A DNA stretch of 64,000 nucleotides, from the NCBI GenBank assembly GCA_035048485.1, contig CM068582.1:36037096-36101095 (forward strand), given 5' to 3'. The position numbers were made by a program, and so were the translations under genes. The notes beneath the pieces are model-generated. The model had not been told where the DNA came from. It saw only the letters and a program-made list of their open reading frames with translations, and made no database searches. The stretch is from Pteria penguin. Taxonomy: Eukaryota; Mollusca; Bivalvia; Pterioida; Pteriidae. This document shows positions 12,801-28,400 of this stretch, piece by piece (within the stretch, counting starts at the first letter, position 1; each line of letters begins with the position of its first letter).

Positions 12801-15800
12801 TCGGACTGAAATATAAGTAAATACCTTTTAGAGTAGTTGTGCATTACATTTTTTTCTTGTCGTGTCCGTTTGTTTCCCATATATTTTTATAGCATATTCC
12901 TGTCTAAAAGTAAAAGCTGAGACATGCCTTCGGGCGACGAACCCGGTGTGGTCTAGTGGATAAGGCGCTCGGCTCGTGATGGAGAGGTCTCAGGTTCGAC
13001 TCCTGCCCTGGATGCACCGGTGTTCTTGTCTTTAGGATGAGACAGTAAAAGCCGAGGTCCCGAGTCAAGGTAGGCGTGGCACGTAAAACATCCCTCACTG
13101 CTTCGGGTGGGTCCGTGTCAAAGGTCTAAATTTGTATGCAATGCATCAGGCGAATGCCGTCATCATATACGTGAAATAATCGTAGAGTGATGTAAAACAA
13201 TAATCAATCAATCGGGTGACGATTTATTGAAACATCAATATTAGAATAAAAAAGAGACAAATGGACCACAACACTCACCGGGGCAAATGTGATGTGATAA
13301 ATAGAAATACATTAAGTTTTATTTGCATTACAATTTTTAATACTTCACAATAGGTCACTCACCTTTATACAGAGTTGACTAGTAAACAATTTGCAGGTGA
13401 ACTGAAAATGGAAATCGTAAAATTCATTTCGTAATAAAGTGACCCCGAAGAGAATATTACTGTATATATTCAAGTAAAAAACGAAGAAGTACCAAAGGGT
13501 AAACCATATCTCATAGTCTATGGAATAAAGGGGACAATATTGTTTTTTGTGTCATATTCAGACAAATGCGAACCCCAATAAATCGAGGTGCCCTGGTCAA
13601 CCTATATTAATATAAACGAACAAACCGAAAGTCAGTTGAGGTCACTTTAATTTTTAAAGTCATACGTAAGGAAAGCCGACTCACAGCAACGTATTAAGTT
13701 AGGCATCTACAATTCCGATGTGAAACAATATGTGGTGGAGAAAGCGTCTTCTGTAGGCTATCTACACCAGCATGCCATAAAGAAAGAAATAGTACAAGAA
13801 TCATTATTTGGTGTATCAATTAGAAAGTAGTATGAATGATTCGGCGTTATGACATTTCTCCTTGTACCTTGGCAAAAAGTAAACAAATAAGTATGATCAG
13901 GAGATTTCGCCATATTGTAAGTTTACTCACTGAATGTGGCAAAAGTTAAACAAAGAACAAAGAAAAGAGTGATGAGACATGACTGTATTCAAAAAGTCGG
14001 TACGAACATGCAGTGCATAAAATAATAAGCACTTAAAAAGATATCACAAGCATATGAGATAGTAATGCAGTTGTAGTTCCTTAGATAGATTCTTTGGTTC
14101 ACTTTTCGGTCATTTTGGTTTCAACACTGCTCTTCAACATTTATATATTTTGAGAATTCCAATCATTTGGTCACGAGCATCACTGAAGAGACATGAATTG
14201 CCGAAAGGCGCATATGGTGCACTAAATTAAAAGGTATATATGTTCTATATTTATTGTTACTTCAATTGACCGTTCCAAATCGGTATCGTAACAATCGAAT
14301 ATTTATGTAAGGTCGTTTTTCCGTGTATATTCTACTATTAGCATGTTTTGTGTACATGTCCTTGGTGATTTGTGTCATACAGCTTTGTCAGATATCTTCT
14401 GTTTTTTCTTTCATTCCGATTAATGACATGTTGTTCATAGACATTGTGATAAATGACAATATGTGAAAACAGGGATATTCTATTAATTTGATGTTTATAT
14501 ATGTCTTTCTTTTTTTTGTTTTTTTTTTCCCTTATACCTTTGGAAATAAACAATGGACCGACAAAAGACAGTGCGACAGAAATGAATTTTCATAAAAATA
14601 AGAACATTAGGAATATAAGTTTTGGTGGTGTTTTTTCAATAATAATGGTGCTTGTTTGTGCTGGATATCTTTTATTTTAAATATGTCTACTTATTGATGC
14701 CTTATACTTGAACACCTAAATAGTTAAACAATCAGATTATATTTTGGATATCACAGTATCCGGATATACGACGTTTTTGCTTTGGAACTTTTTTGTTTTA
14801 TATTCGATTATTTACGTTTAAAGAGTATGTCACCTAAATCCAAAATGATACAATTTCTCAATAACATTCCGTTTATGATTACATGTGTAATTTATATGAC
14901 ATGACATCTGTTTGGATCCATGTAAATTAGCAATATTTAAAAATTTCATTTGAGTGTAATGCAGATGTGGGGCGGACTTATAAAAGTCAATCACTCTTTT
15001 GTTGTATTTAATTGTTTTACGAGTTTACCTTCCCACTCATCACAAAAAGCTATACAATCAAAGAACATATTTGAAACTGTAAAGATAAGTTTCCATAAAG
15101 AAAACTAGGACCAAAAGGTTAATCAGTTTGAGAGGTCGTAAGAATATTATGGAATAATATGTCTAATCTTTGAAATGACATGAACGTGAGCCAACCGCGC
15201 TTTACATGTCTGAAAGCGAAGTAAGGTCCACGATCTGTATAAGTTGTTTTCTATTCTAAAACAAAAATTGTCCGCCGATAAACCCAAATACCAGTTTTCT
15301 CCACACAGTTCTAGTCTTATTAGAGATCACTAAGATCATCATTCTATGCATATTGATCAAAGCATAAGTCTGAGGTCTAATGCTAAGATCTCCTTGGGTT
15401 CTTGTCTGTTGTACACAACTTTCTGAAGTACAAATTAACATAAGAAGCGATTTAGCTTGTTGTGTAATGATAAATGTATAAAATTTGATAGTGGGTGGGT
15501 GTTTGAGCAGTGAAATAAATAAAGAATCATGTCAAGCAAATGACAAATCATTTTCAGAAACTGTGACGTGATCGAACATGTAAATTTCTGTATGTATCTG
15601 TAAGACAAATATTAACTAAAAAGAATACCATTAATCATGATTTATGATGCTTACTAGAAAAGCTTGCACATGATAAAAATATTAAACTTGACGAATAAAC
15701 ACTCTTTACATTGTAATGAACACGTATTTTGTTATGTAAAATTCATTACCAGTTTAAACTGAATGCAGACTACACGAATATAAAGCCAGGAAATACATTA

Positions 15801-16384
15801 AGAAGAATAAATGGTGTATTTTACAGAAATGAGTTCGAGTGAAGGTTTTTAAAGCAGGAAAACGATGCCGTTTGATACGATGAAGAAATCTTATTACCTA
15901 AATCAATAATTCAACATATTGGATGATAATTTTCTATTAGAATAAAGTATACGCTGCAAACGAAACTACAATATATATATATATACTGAGTGTTTTATGC
16001 CATTATGAATAATTTGCACGTCCACAATGAAGGATAATCATTATATTACGTTACTTTGATAATGTATTATGAGAAGAAATATCACTGTCTCAAATACGCA
16101 GAACAGCTTCCTGTAATCTACGTCATACATCAGAAAACGGAAGTCTGCTATAGTGCATAAAGCCAATTACACGAAAACCTATAATGGACAACAAAGAGTT
16201 AAGTTGCTAAGGCTGCAACATTAGTTTTATGGATCACTTCCCAAGAGGAAGAGGACAAAGTTACAAAATGACCTATCCACTAAGCATACATAGGGAATTG
16301 TTGCAGTAATGAGTAAAATGAATTAACTTAATCAATATAAGAATTGGCTTATATAATGGGATTGTCAGTCATCATGGTCATGTA

Positions 16385-16427
<43 letters not shown>

Positions 16428-19400
16428 TTTTTTTAGGGGGGGGGGGTTAAGTGAAACATTCAGACCGCTTTTTAAAACTTTTTATTCCCCGATTCAGGTA
16501 AATAAATAAAATTCATGCACTTAATCTTTGTGTTATGGAATATTTGGTAATGTGCATTATGTGTGCATTTTTATGTGATTATCTCTGAACTGATATACAA
16601 ACACAATACTTCAACTAATAATCATCTCGATTAAATCTTTTTAAAGAAAGCTATTATATAGCGGAGTTTATTGCACACATGCGTTTATAGATATAGGTGT
16701 AAATCGAATTTTAAAACGACACTTTTTACGAAAAGAATATTCTTCGTTCCGGAATGACCGATCGAAGTAATAATTGAATTCATTACGTTCATGTAAACAT
16801 TTTGATGTGAACAAGAACATCTACTACTCTTTTGGGGCAGAGGTGTTTTTGTTCAGATTCAAAAATTGACAGAACAAGAAAAAATATATACATTTAGTAA
16901 AACGATATATGATTATCTTTTCTTCACATCAATCCAAGTGTCCAGAACTGGCATTTGATCAGTAAGCATTTCCATCTTTAATCCATCATTTGATATCTCC
17001 AGTGAATCGGTTGTCACTTATCGGGCTCAGTAAATTTTAACAGTGCTGCCCTCTGCCTCTATACGTGGTTTAATCAGGCTTATCTGATACAGCTTAAAGA
17101 CTATGTGTGGAGTACTGGAATATCGAAAGTCATCGCGACGAGTTTGGTGCATATTACGGGATGTCTATTGTCCATTCCATATCAATGATTAAGAGACATG
17201 AAACGAAAATGAAGCCATTGTTAAAAGGAGAAAATTTTGTTGGAGCTAATCCTGTAATGACAGGGGAAATGTTTCTTTATAAATTAATTGAAAACTTCTT
17301 CATTTCAATTTCGTAAAAACTTGTTTGCAACAAATATACTGAAAACTTAACAATGCACAACGTTTTTACATTGATTTGCTTAATAACATATACACGTTTA
17401 ATTCTAGAGTTAAGTGTACGGTAGCTGTTTAAGAACACCACCTTAAATTGCCATTCGATACTGAAACCTCTCCAGATATTTTATATTTGTCACAATAATG
17501 ATTTTCTTTCATGAAACATAATTTTCTATACGTCTGTAAAACGATGGAGAAATGATTGAAACAGATTCAAACTGAAACGAATTATAAATGTATTATGTTA
17601 TCAACAATGATATCGATCGCCATTACTGCATGAGTGTCAGAAAGGCAGGGTGTTTATATATAATCCCATAGTGAACAAAGTGTTTAACACTCATTTATAA
17701 TCCTGACTTTCGTCGGAGAAGGTCATATCTGTTGTTTGTGCAATGGTTCGGACGATATAAGAGTGTTCGCATCAGAGATTGATCTGGTATATACACTATC
17801 CCTAGTTGCTCATAACGAGTGTTGCCGAGATTGCCATACCCGCAACAGAAGCACTTGACATAGAGAAAGAGCCCCCCCCCCCCCCAAATTAACATAGCAT
17901 TAATTACATGAATTATCGATAACTTTGTAAAGAAAGTAGAGATATTGTACAGAAAAACATAAAAAACCATGATATATTAAGTATAAAGGAAGATAAAAAC
18001 ATCTGCTTCAGGCTCCTTAAAGATTTAGGTGAGGGAAAAATGAGTGCACTTAAATGAAACACTTCGCGAGGACGTTTGCAGGCTCCACATAACAAAGGGA
18101 ATAACTATGACAATTTGTAAAATACGACTGCATAATAATCAAATAAAACAGAAATTTGGAAAGTCGATTGTTTCAAATACTGATTCAAACATACAGGATA
18201 GAATGTAATGTTACATGTATCATATCTAATAACAGCCCTTCAAAGATATGCATGTTTTATATATACTATAAATCACAGAACTTTAGCCTTTTAATATTCT
18301 TTGTGAATGTGACGATTTATCTAGCTATCTTTCCCACTTCATTAATACGCTTATAAAATTGTGCCTATCTGCTTCATTACAGCATGAGGAAAAATGTTTC
18401 TGAAAATCACAGTGTGTGATTCTACATGAAACATAATTAAATGTGGAAATCTTGAACAAACATAGACTTGACATTTGAACATAGAAAGCTTGGTGCACTA
18501 TATTCAACTTTTTTGTTGAATTCACTGTAATATTCACTGTTTGTATTTAATATCGATTGATATCTTATTGGATATGCACTATTGATTGTTTTCAAAAGAC
18601 TATCAAACTAATATGTTAACGACACTTATGCCGACGTGATGGCGCTTCAAGCGTTTTGTCTCAGGGGGTTTGGCGTTGTGCAATCAAAAAGATTAGGGAA
18701 ACATTTGTCAAGTGCAACTATATTAATATCGACTATAGCCGAAAACAAATGTAGCGTATTGAGGTTTGATTCCGTCGAGCTTTTCAGGAAACAAACTTGA
18801 TGCAACGAGGGAATTGGTACATATATCAATGATTGCCAGAAATAATTGTTATGTGCATTATGTGATATTTCAGACTGCTTTGATTTTGTGGTTCATATTT
18901 CCTAAATAAACTTTGATTCGTATGAATTTACATCGCATGACCAAAACTATCTTTGATGTAAACAAGTTTGATCAAACCACCTTCTCATTCGTATCTTTCT
19001 GTAATGAATTTCTACCTTTTCTACAGATAATATATTACCGTGTCGGAATGCATTCTAGCTAATAGCAAAAATACTAAAATGTCTATTTTCTTTTTTAATT
19101 ACAGCACCCTGTGATGGAATCTTCTGCAAGTTCCACGGTCAATGCTTAATCACTCTAGATAATGTGGCAAAATGTAGTTGTATAGATGTGTGTACCACTG
19201 AGGTAGAGAAAGTATGTGGTACAAACTACATGACATTTAACAACGAATGTGAGTTGAAACGGTTCAGTTGCCACCAGAAGAAAAGGATCAATATTGGCTA
19301 CTACGGAGCTTGTAAACCAGGTATGATTTAATTCATACTGTATTTACAAATATCAAAACAGGAATAAATTTTTGATGAATTGGGCCGAGAATTCTGTTAC

Positions 19401-22400
19401 TTAAAATAATATCCCAAAAGTATGCAGTAACAGACCTGGCAAAATGGTTATGATAATTTCCGTGTATCGAAAAGAGGGCCATCAACTCAGTTTTACTTTT
19501 TAAGGTTCGAATGTTTAATGTGTAAAATATGCGATCTATAACAAGTCCTTCGTAGGTAAGGCCAAAACGCAGTTTATTTGATACGATTAACTATCATTCT
19601 CATAAGACAACGAAGCTTTACCGATCGTGTATTAAAACAAATAACATTTCCTAACCATTATATTGCTAAATGCTTGCGTTGTGAGTTAAAACCACCATAA
19701 ACAATATTTTTGATTTTTCAAAATGGAATTGAACTTTGAATATCGGACATCCAGTGATACTCTTTCGAGTTTATGATTTAACGGAAAGAAACAACCCGAT
19801 AATTCAAGTTTATTACAGATATACACATTACTTGCATTTAATTTATAATCTTACATTCAGCATCATCCATGCAAGTGAACTAGAAATGATGAAAATCCGA
19901 CAGAGCAACAATATTGCTTCTTATCTAGACATGAAGGTATCTAACATCATTGATTGTAACTTGAACAATTTCAGATTCTCAAACTTTCTGTTTATGAGTA
20001 GAAAGAAATACCCCATCATAGTCTACCAATAGCGTATTGATATCTCGGTTAATATTTTATATCAGAACAAGTTCAAAATACAAAGATTGTCCAGGAGGAC
20101 AAAGGGACTTTCAGGAAACTGCTCAGCCAGAGAAGGTGACTGCATGTGGTAGACTAACAACACCACTTAGAAGTCCAGTGATTGAAACTATATGAGATCT
20201 CATTATCCAGAATGTTTAATGTTATTATTGACGCCTATTTCTACCATTCTGAATGCCCATTTTTATCACCATCCATAGTTGAAATTTACCTGATTCAACG
20301 ATTCCAATTGGATATATGTGACACGTCTTGCTAACAAGCAGGAGAGATATATATTTACATTAATCACCGTTTCTCACTTCACATTTGCTCTTTAGGAAGA
20401 TTTTGTTCTGATTGTCTTTAATTTTTGCTGATTTTTATATCCTATGGTTGCATGAGTTTGGGCTATGAGTTAGTAGATTTCATCATCAACTTAACAACTT
20501 AACTAGTCATCAATAAATTCAAATTTGTAATGAATCAATAATATTTTTCATAATTGATACAAGGCATAAATATTTCGAATTTAATCAGATATCAATAATT
20601 AGTTGTTATACTCATTCATGAGTAGAATATTAATAGGTGTCGACACATGTACTGAATTGCTTCAATATACAATATATATAAAAGTAATACCTAGGGTAAA
20701 GTAAGAGATAAAACAGGTTTTGTTGCTGTAAATACAGAAATAGGGTATGGTGCACAAAATTTAATGGTATATATGTTCTATATTCGTTACATGAGAAATG
20801 GTAGTATCAGATAATGAGGCAATTGCTCACACCTCTAGCACATATAACATCTCCGATAACAATACAGATGATCAATAATCAGGCTCTGCAATGGTATTGC
20901 GGACAAAAAACGGATAAAGAAAGATAACTAGTACTAAATTGTACTTTTGCTCTTAGAATGTTATTGGGTATTCTCTTTTTTTAAGAATTCTAATGTCGAC
21001 TCGAGAGAAACATGGCAGGGATTATCGTATTTTTGTTTACGTATACATTTATATCTCTGTTAGTCTATGTTGTTTTCTTAAGCTACAATGCCATTTGACA
21101 CTATTATACGTTCCTTCTCTTTATATATTCTACTGGGGTTTGCCGTATGGCCTGATTTATATACCTTTTTCTGCTGTTGAATTCAGCTGCAGTTCTACCC
21201 GCAGCTTTTCTGATTTCCTAGTGGTTAGTTCTGTGAGATATTTAATATAAGGGTAATTTTCTTGTGTGTATTAACAGTGGTCTATACAAAGAAAAAGAAT
21301 TATTTGTTATCGCTTTTTTATAAAGAATAGTTATATATTTTAAGACCCCTTATAAATATTATATGTTGTGTGAAACGATTATGTAAACAATAAGAGGAAA
21401 AATGGAGATATACTTCGTGAATGATTTTGAGAAATATCAGAGTCTGAACAGAAATATTGAATGCGGTACAGACATTCTTTCTTGGTACTGTAAAAGGGAA
21501 AGGGAAAGACTTTCGACTTAGCTGTAGGGAAGAAGCCACTTAGGAGATGTACAATAAGAGTTGATAAAAAGTAATGAAATACTTGTAATGACATTATAAA
21601 AATATTGATTGTACGACACATGCGATGCCGAATTAGGACGGTCAGTTGAGTAACAAAAGATAATAAATTGGCGTGGTTAAACGGTTTACGCGTTATCTTC
21701 CCTCTCATCGCAAATGCAGTGCAATCAAAACACACACATTAAAAATATATAAATAATTCTCCATATAGAGAAAAAGGATCAATGAGTATTGATTGATTGA
21801 TTGACTTTTGTTTTACGTCACATCACGAATATTTCACGTATATGGTGACGGCATCTGCCTGATGCGGGGCATACAAATTTTGACCTTTGCAACGGACCCA
21901 CCCGAAGCAGTGAGGGATCCTTAACGTGCCATGCATACCACGACACGGGGCCTCGGTTTTTACTGTCTCATCCGAAAGACATGACACCGGCATGACCAGA
22001 GCGGGACTCGAACCCCGGCCTCCCGATCAGGAGTCCGACGCGATACCACTATGCCACGCCGGCTTAAGATCAATGAGTATATCAGGTTGAAAGGTCATAT
22101 AAATATATAAACACTTATAGCCATATAGAGTAAGATTGAGATATCAAAAATATATAGAGCAACATCAACATGAGGTAGCTGTGCTCTGCTGGTCTAGAAA
22201 CGAAAACTTTTTGATCTGTAGGAGTCCCGACTAACAGTCTGAGGGGCGTAGCTAGGGACATTGGATTATCTGAAAAGGTTTAGACAAGGCCCGTCATGGA
22301 TTCCCAACCGATATACCTGCGATTAATATGTTGTCATCCATTTCAAAATCATAAATAACATTTGATGTGTATCAGATACTATAAAACTCAAAAGACAATT

Positions 22401-25400
22401 TAGAAAATTTAGAACGAACATTTTCGACTGAAATTTACTTTTTTTACTACTGTCCCCTATGCTAATCTAACCGATTAATTTTTAAGCATTATTGATAACT
22501 GCTATCTCACAAAGAACTGTTTTTGCAAATACAAATATATTAAGTTGGGCTATCCGTATATCAATTTCATGCATCATATGCGCATTTCGATGACTAATGT
22601 CTACGAACTCGCATTAATCTCACATCATGGTGGGTGTGACCGGTCAGGAGGAGATGAGGAGACGCATCGGACATAAATGAACTCTTAACGTATATAACAA
22701 AGAAGTACCGATCAGTTTTTTTTATCCAGTGTCGAAGTCTAAAAACGGAGGATAGATTGTGTCACACAAACCGTTTCGACCCCGGAAAATACATTCAGGG
22801 GTGAGACCTGGTGCCCAGGGAGAGCGGGAAGTAGGAAGCAAGGGACATAATGGGAAAGGGAGGAGGGGACATAATAGGAAAAGGGGCAAGGGACGTAATG
22901 GGAAAGGGAGCAAGGGGCATAATGGAAAAGAGAACAAATTGACGTCATAATAGTATTTGTCGGACAGTCATTCAATTACATTCCAGAACGTCATCGATCA
23001 TTCTGCAAAGCGGGACCTCATATTCTCTTATAAGATCAGCATAGAACATTCTCAGTGACGATTTCAGGCATTCTGAAAATATCGACTATGTGCCTGGGAG
23101 GAGTAGAACTTTTCTGTTTGTGTAGTCGTATCCCTACGATTGCCAAACAAACAGAGGAGAATAACATAATCACTATACACATGATTCTAGCATCTCTCGA
23201 ATAAAAGACTCGGAATTTCAGTGAAACAACATTTCATGCCATGAAAAGAAAATTTGACTTCGTGTTCTGGTCTCCATTATGTGTTTATACGTGTATATTC
23301 AGGTATTTACCTCCTAGACTTGAAAACTTGTTGCAGGACTTTTGCGACGGGTGTTATATGCAACCAGGGAACGCTTACTCCTTCCGAACACCTGGTCTCA
23401 CCTCAATAAAATTGAGGTTCGCATTTTTTTTCTGAATATGACACTATACATGATATTGCCCTTTTATTCCATGGACTATGAGATATGGTTTACCATTCAG
23501 TACTTCGTTTTTACTTAACAATACATCAAAGATATTGATCCGATATCCACAGCTCGAAGTCGAAGAAACACGACAATACATATGTAGAATAAAATATTAC
23601 CAATCACGAACCTCTGTCAAAACAGAGGTGGGATCAGGTGCCATGAAGGAGTAAGCATCCCCTGCTGCCTGGTCACACCCGTAGTGATTCCATAAGTATA
23701 AACGAAAAAGTATTATTCACTGTCTTAGAATTAGGAAACGGCACAGCCGTAGTCAAAATTAATAAGCAAGAACACTGCTATATAGTATAGGTAATAGAGA
23801 TGGTTTAGTTACTGTGAAATAAGGAAGTCAAAATGTCAGACAACGATACATCACATGAGCAAATAAGGTCTTTATAACGACCGTAAATTTTGCGGAATGT
23901 TGACACTCATCCTTTTTTCTATTATAGTATGGATCAGATGCTTGAAGTAAGTATCCAATAGGCTTTTAAAAGAATGAAAAATAAAAGAGATATATAAACC
24001 AAAAAGACTTTATTACACCAAAAATTGATTACAATGTTCTAAAATGTTAAATATAAATTTAACATAACTCCCTACAGCTGTGACGTCATTCACGGATCGA
24101 ACCATTATCGGTTTATCTTTACAGTTTTATCAAATATCCGTATCAATGGCTCTAGTTGGAAGTAAAAAGGGTGGAATTGTACATATTCATATGTACATAT
24201 TGTATACATATAGGTAAAATCGAATCGATGCTTTAAACAATCACAGAAACAAACATTGTCAAATCTATCTCTCTAGAAAATTAAAAAAACTCTAGACATA
24301 ACTCTATTCCACCATACAATAACTATTCCGTATCAGATTAGATCAGATCTAATAGTCAGTTATGTCGCTCAACAAGAGGACGACTACACAACGACACAAC
24401 TAGAAAAATTTGATTAATGCAATGAAATCTGTGAAATACTGATGGAATTTTCTTTCTGATGTGAACGTTACAAATAATAAATATTGCAATATTACAAATA
24501 ATGCATGCTACAGATAGAGATCAATGTATTTATGTATATCAATAAGGAAATAAAAGTAGGGTAATGTTAAGGCAATAAATAACCTTGTTTAATAGCGTTT
24601 TATGATCAGTTTTATCTCGTTATTTATTGCATTTGATTCCATTTAGTATAGATTACACTTAACCTGATTAATAATTATTTCTCTTGTGCAATAGCATTTT
24701 TCTTTATATCGAATGAGCAAGCGGTAGGAATATTTCATTCCCTAATATTCTTTTAAAAATCACGCAAGGGTACTTTTTTCATATCAACAAATTTGTTATG
24801 ATGTGAAGAAAGGATCGAAAGAAGAAAAAGTACTCCTTAAACTTCTATTGGCCAAAATTATACAATGGACGACAAATATGACAAATATGGGTTTTTTTTA
24901 CAGAAATGAAAATGCTCCCGAAAACACACATTTATGTTGTTATTTTCTTTTTACATAAAATTTGTTGCCCAGTTAATGATTTAGAAATTAAACGCAACGA
25001 GAAGAAATAAATATAGTGCTTAATTATATCTATTGCTGACACATCTCTGCAAAAATTGATATTTTAAGACTCATTGACAAAGAAAAATGTATATGCCAAC
25101 ATACTGATGTTTTTATGTTTTGGGGTTTTTTTTTACTGTTTGTTTTGTTTTCTTTCTTTTTTTCATCTACCATATGGTTAATTGTTGCATATATATAAAA
25201 GGTATGTAAACCTGATTTAAGTCTTGTAAGGAGTTACCTTAATATATATGGGAAGAAAGGATAAAACAACACACATACATTTTGTATAGCTCCATGGTGA
25301 CTTCTGCCACATAACTGAGCCAGTAACTCCTCTTTTTTCTTTTAAATTAATGTAGCGATAGGCTGTTTGAATGACTTTGCAAAAATGTAATATAATTGCA

Positions 25401-28400
25401 GTTATATACAGAATTGCTGTTCGGATTTTATATCTAAACCCTTGGAGAGACCTTGATCTAGAATCGACTAGACTATAACTGTGTAAAGCAGGTCTTAGCG
25501 AATGTCGATTCAACGTTTTCTCAGAGTCAGGAGATCGATTATTGGATCGGGATTTTAATAATTCATCATTTCACATCTTTCTCATGTCCATTGTGAGATA
25601 ATTTTAAGTGAAAGTTGTAATGCGAAAGGGGCATACAAGTACAATTAGCCATTGGGATTCGTTCATAGTTCATTAGCCGATGAAACTTCCATTCAAAATT
25701 CAAAAACTTGCAGTCTAAAGACAAACTGATGCATAAAGATAAACTTTATGTTACCCGAAAGAATACGAGGAATACAGTTCGATACAATAATGTTCGATTA
25801 AACAAAGTAAAAGTGTGAAATACGTGATACATATTATAATTAAACACGCTTTTACACTCTACAATTATATACTGTTGCATAAAACCTCCGAAATCAAAAG
25901 ATGAAGTCATTGTGATATCACCATGGCTTGTTGCATTTTGTGGAGCAGGCGACGCTTGCAGAAATAATAATGCTAAAAAAAGTACCTAAGTGCAACTATT
26001 TACTTAACATAGTTCTTTAGCATCAGTAGTATCGGGGTAGCTCAGTGGATGATGTGATCGAAACTTTGCGGGTTCGATTCCCGCTGTGTACACACCGGTT
26101 TCCTGTCTTTCGTATTAGACAGTGAAAACCGAGGTCCAGTATAAAGGTACATGTAGGCATTGTACTTACCGTTAAATGCTTCGGGTGAGTCCATAGTAAA
26201 CATAAATTTCTATACGATGTATAATTTGCCTACCTGATGCCGTCATAATATACGAAACACTAATAATGGAGTGACGTAAACGATGATCAGTCAATCTATC
26301 CTATATGACGTAAAGATTATTCTATATGAATTTGAAATGGTTCTTGCAAGAGTAAAAATATCAACAGAATTTGATTTAATTAGACCAGTTGTTGCAAAAC
26401 TATAAAGTAGTTGAAATTTTGTCCCAAAGTCCATACACTATTACTCCTGTTACTAGTAAACAATTTCCATTCAATTTCTACAACAAAATGTGATAGACAT
26501 GTTTGACAACGTACCCTCGCAGTTTTTGTTGTATCTAGTTTTTACAAAACTAATATATGCGATCAAGTGACTACAAATAGCCAAGTTGTAAAATTATAAT
26601 GTACCAAGAAATAATTTTTAGACAAAAAATTCATATTTTCTTATAAATAAGAGCCGTTTTGCATAAATGATTTCCTCTGACTAAATTATGTAGTTTTCAG
26701 CCGGCAATAAAGTTGATGACGTGATGTTCCTTGGTCAGATGTCTTTTCTTCAATATCATGATCGCTTCGAACAATTTGGATATTATAGTGGGTAAGAAAA
26801 AAAGACGTAGACAATGATTATACGTGGTACGTGTTACTATAAGTATCACGAAATCATTAACCACGATAAATACACAAAATAAAAAACATAGTAGTAATAA
26901 ATGAAAAGTGGAATAGTTCCAAACATTTCAAATAACAGCCATCACACTGACATTGACCCGGTAGTAATACGTCATCACCGAGCTTTGGCGTGATCTATAA
27001 TGTCCTAGTTATAGAAATGTTATATGTCGATCAGACTATGGGCTTTTAGACAAAGTTCAGTCATATTATTTCTCAGAGGTCCAGGTCAACTATTAATACT
27101 TAAGATACTAAAGAAGCTTTTCAACGGTCCATTAAAGATGCTGGTAACCCTTTTTCATAGTGTTTGTCCGTCTGTTCGATTTTACATTTGCTACACTGTT
27201 CTTCGGAATTAGATCATACTTCACACACATTTGGAAAAAAGGGCTTTGGACAAAGGTCGCTCAAGGTCACTCCTAAATGAAATTTAAAATCACAATTTAG
27301 TTTTAGTAATATTGCAACAAAACATTTTTCAGAAAGGTCAAGGACACCCAGCACCTACGATTAAACACGCCGTGTTTGTGAAACACTAATGCCACCGGCG
27401 CCAACAAAGTTCAAATGTTAATTTTAGCGTCAAGGTCATTGTCAAGGTCAAAAGGTCATTAAGTTTGTTGTCATTTGAAAAGACTTTATTTGTTGAGTAC
27501 GCATATGAAATATGAAGTCTCTATCCCTCATGGTTTTAAAAGTTATGGTCAAAGTTAAAGTTGACAACAGACAAACAAACAGACAGACAAACAGATTGGA
27601 CAAAAACAAAATGCCCTGTCGATCAGGAGGCATAAAAATTTGCATGTTGGCATGCTCATACTTATTATCAGGGATACACGCAACTTTTTATGCTCTCTCA
27701 TAAGTTTTGAAATGTAAAGGGTTTCCTATCTGAGAGAGTCACTTATTTGTTTCATGAATTTTGGGGATAATACATCGGTTTACTCATTTCCTTGCATTTT
27801 ATGTTCATTGAACATTAACATGTAAAAGAAGCTTCACACAAAAAAAGGTATCAATATAGGTTTTACACTTTCAAATAACTACTATACAAAACAGTTATTG
27901 TACTGATATTCTCTAAAGTTTGGTGATTTAAGTATATATGCTCTGATTGTTACTATATAATGTACAATGTAAAAAAAGACGAAACTCCCTTCACAATATG
28001 ACAGAACATTAATGGTTATATTATAATGCAAGAAAGATAAAGTCATATTAAAATTGCGGCAGTGTCCGGCTTTATCTGCACCAGTGTATCGCAATGAGAT
28101 GTATTGTTCTGCACCAGTGTATCGCAATGAGATGTATTGTTCTGCACCAGTGTATCTCAATGAGATGTATTGTTCTGCACCAGTGTATCGCAATGAGATG
28201 TATTGTTCAGCACCAGTGTATCGCAATGAGATGTATTGTTCTGCACCAGTGTATCGCAATGAGATGTATTGTTCTGCACCAGTGTATCGCAATGAGATGT
28301 ATTGTTCTGCACCAGTGTATCGCAATGAGATGTATTGTTCTGCACCAGTGTATCGCAATGAGATGTATTGTTCTGCACCAGTGTATCGCAATGAGATGTA

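Noticed and set aside
12943..13015. tRNA gene (box A and box B present)
   Set aside because: The head belongs to a dispersed SINE with body, CAATC tail and target-site duplication. No matching 3' acceptor-stem half.
22722..22975. Overlapping Pro/Leu-rich and Gly/Arg/Lys-rich ORFs
   Set aside because: They are translations of the G-rich minisatellite in opposing frames.
27448..27645. Small membrane protein on the minus strand (Leu/Phe/Cys-rich)
   Set aside because: It is the mirror of a CAGACAAACAGACAG-rich dispersed repeat end.
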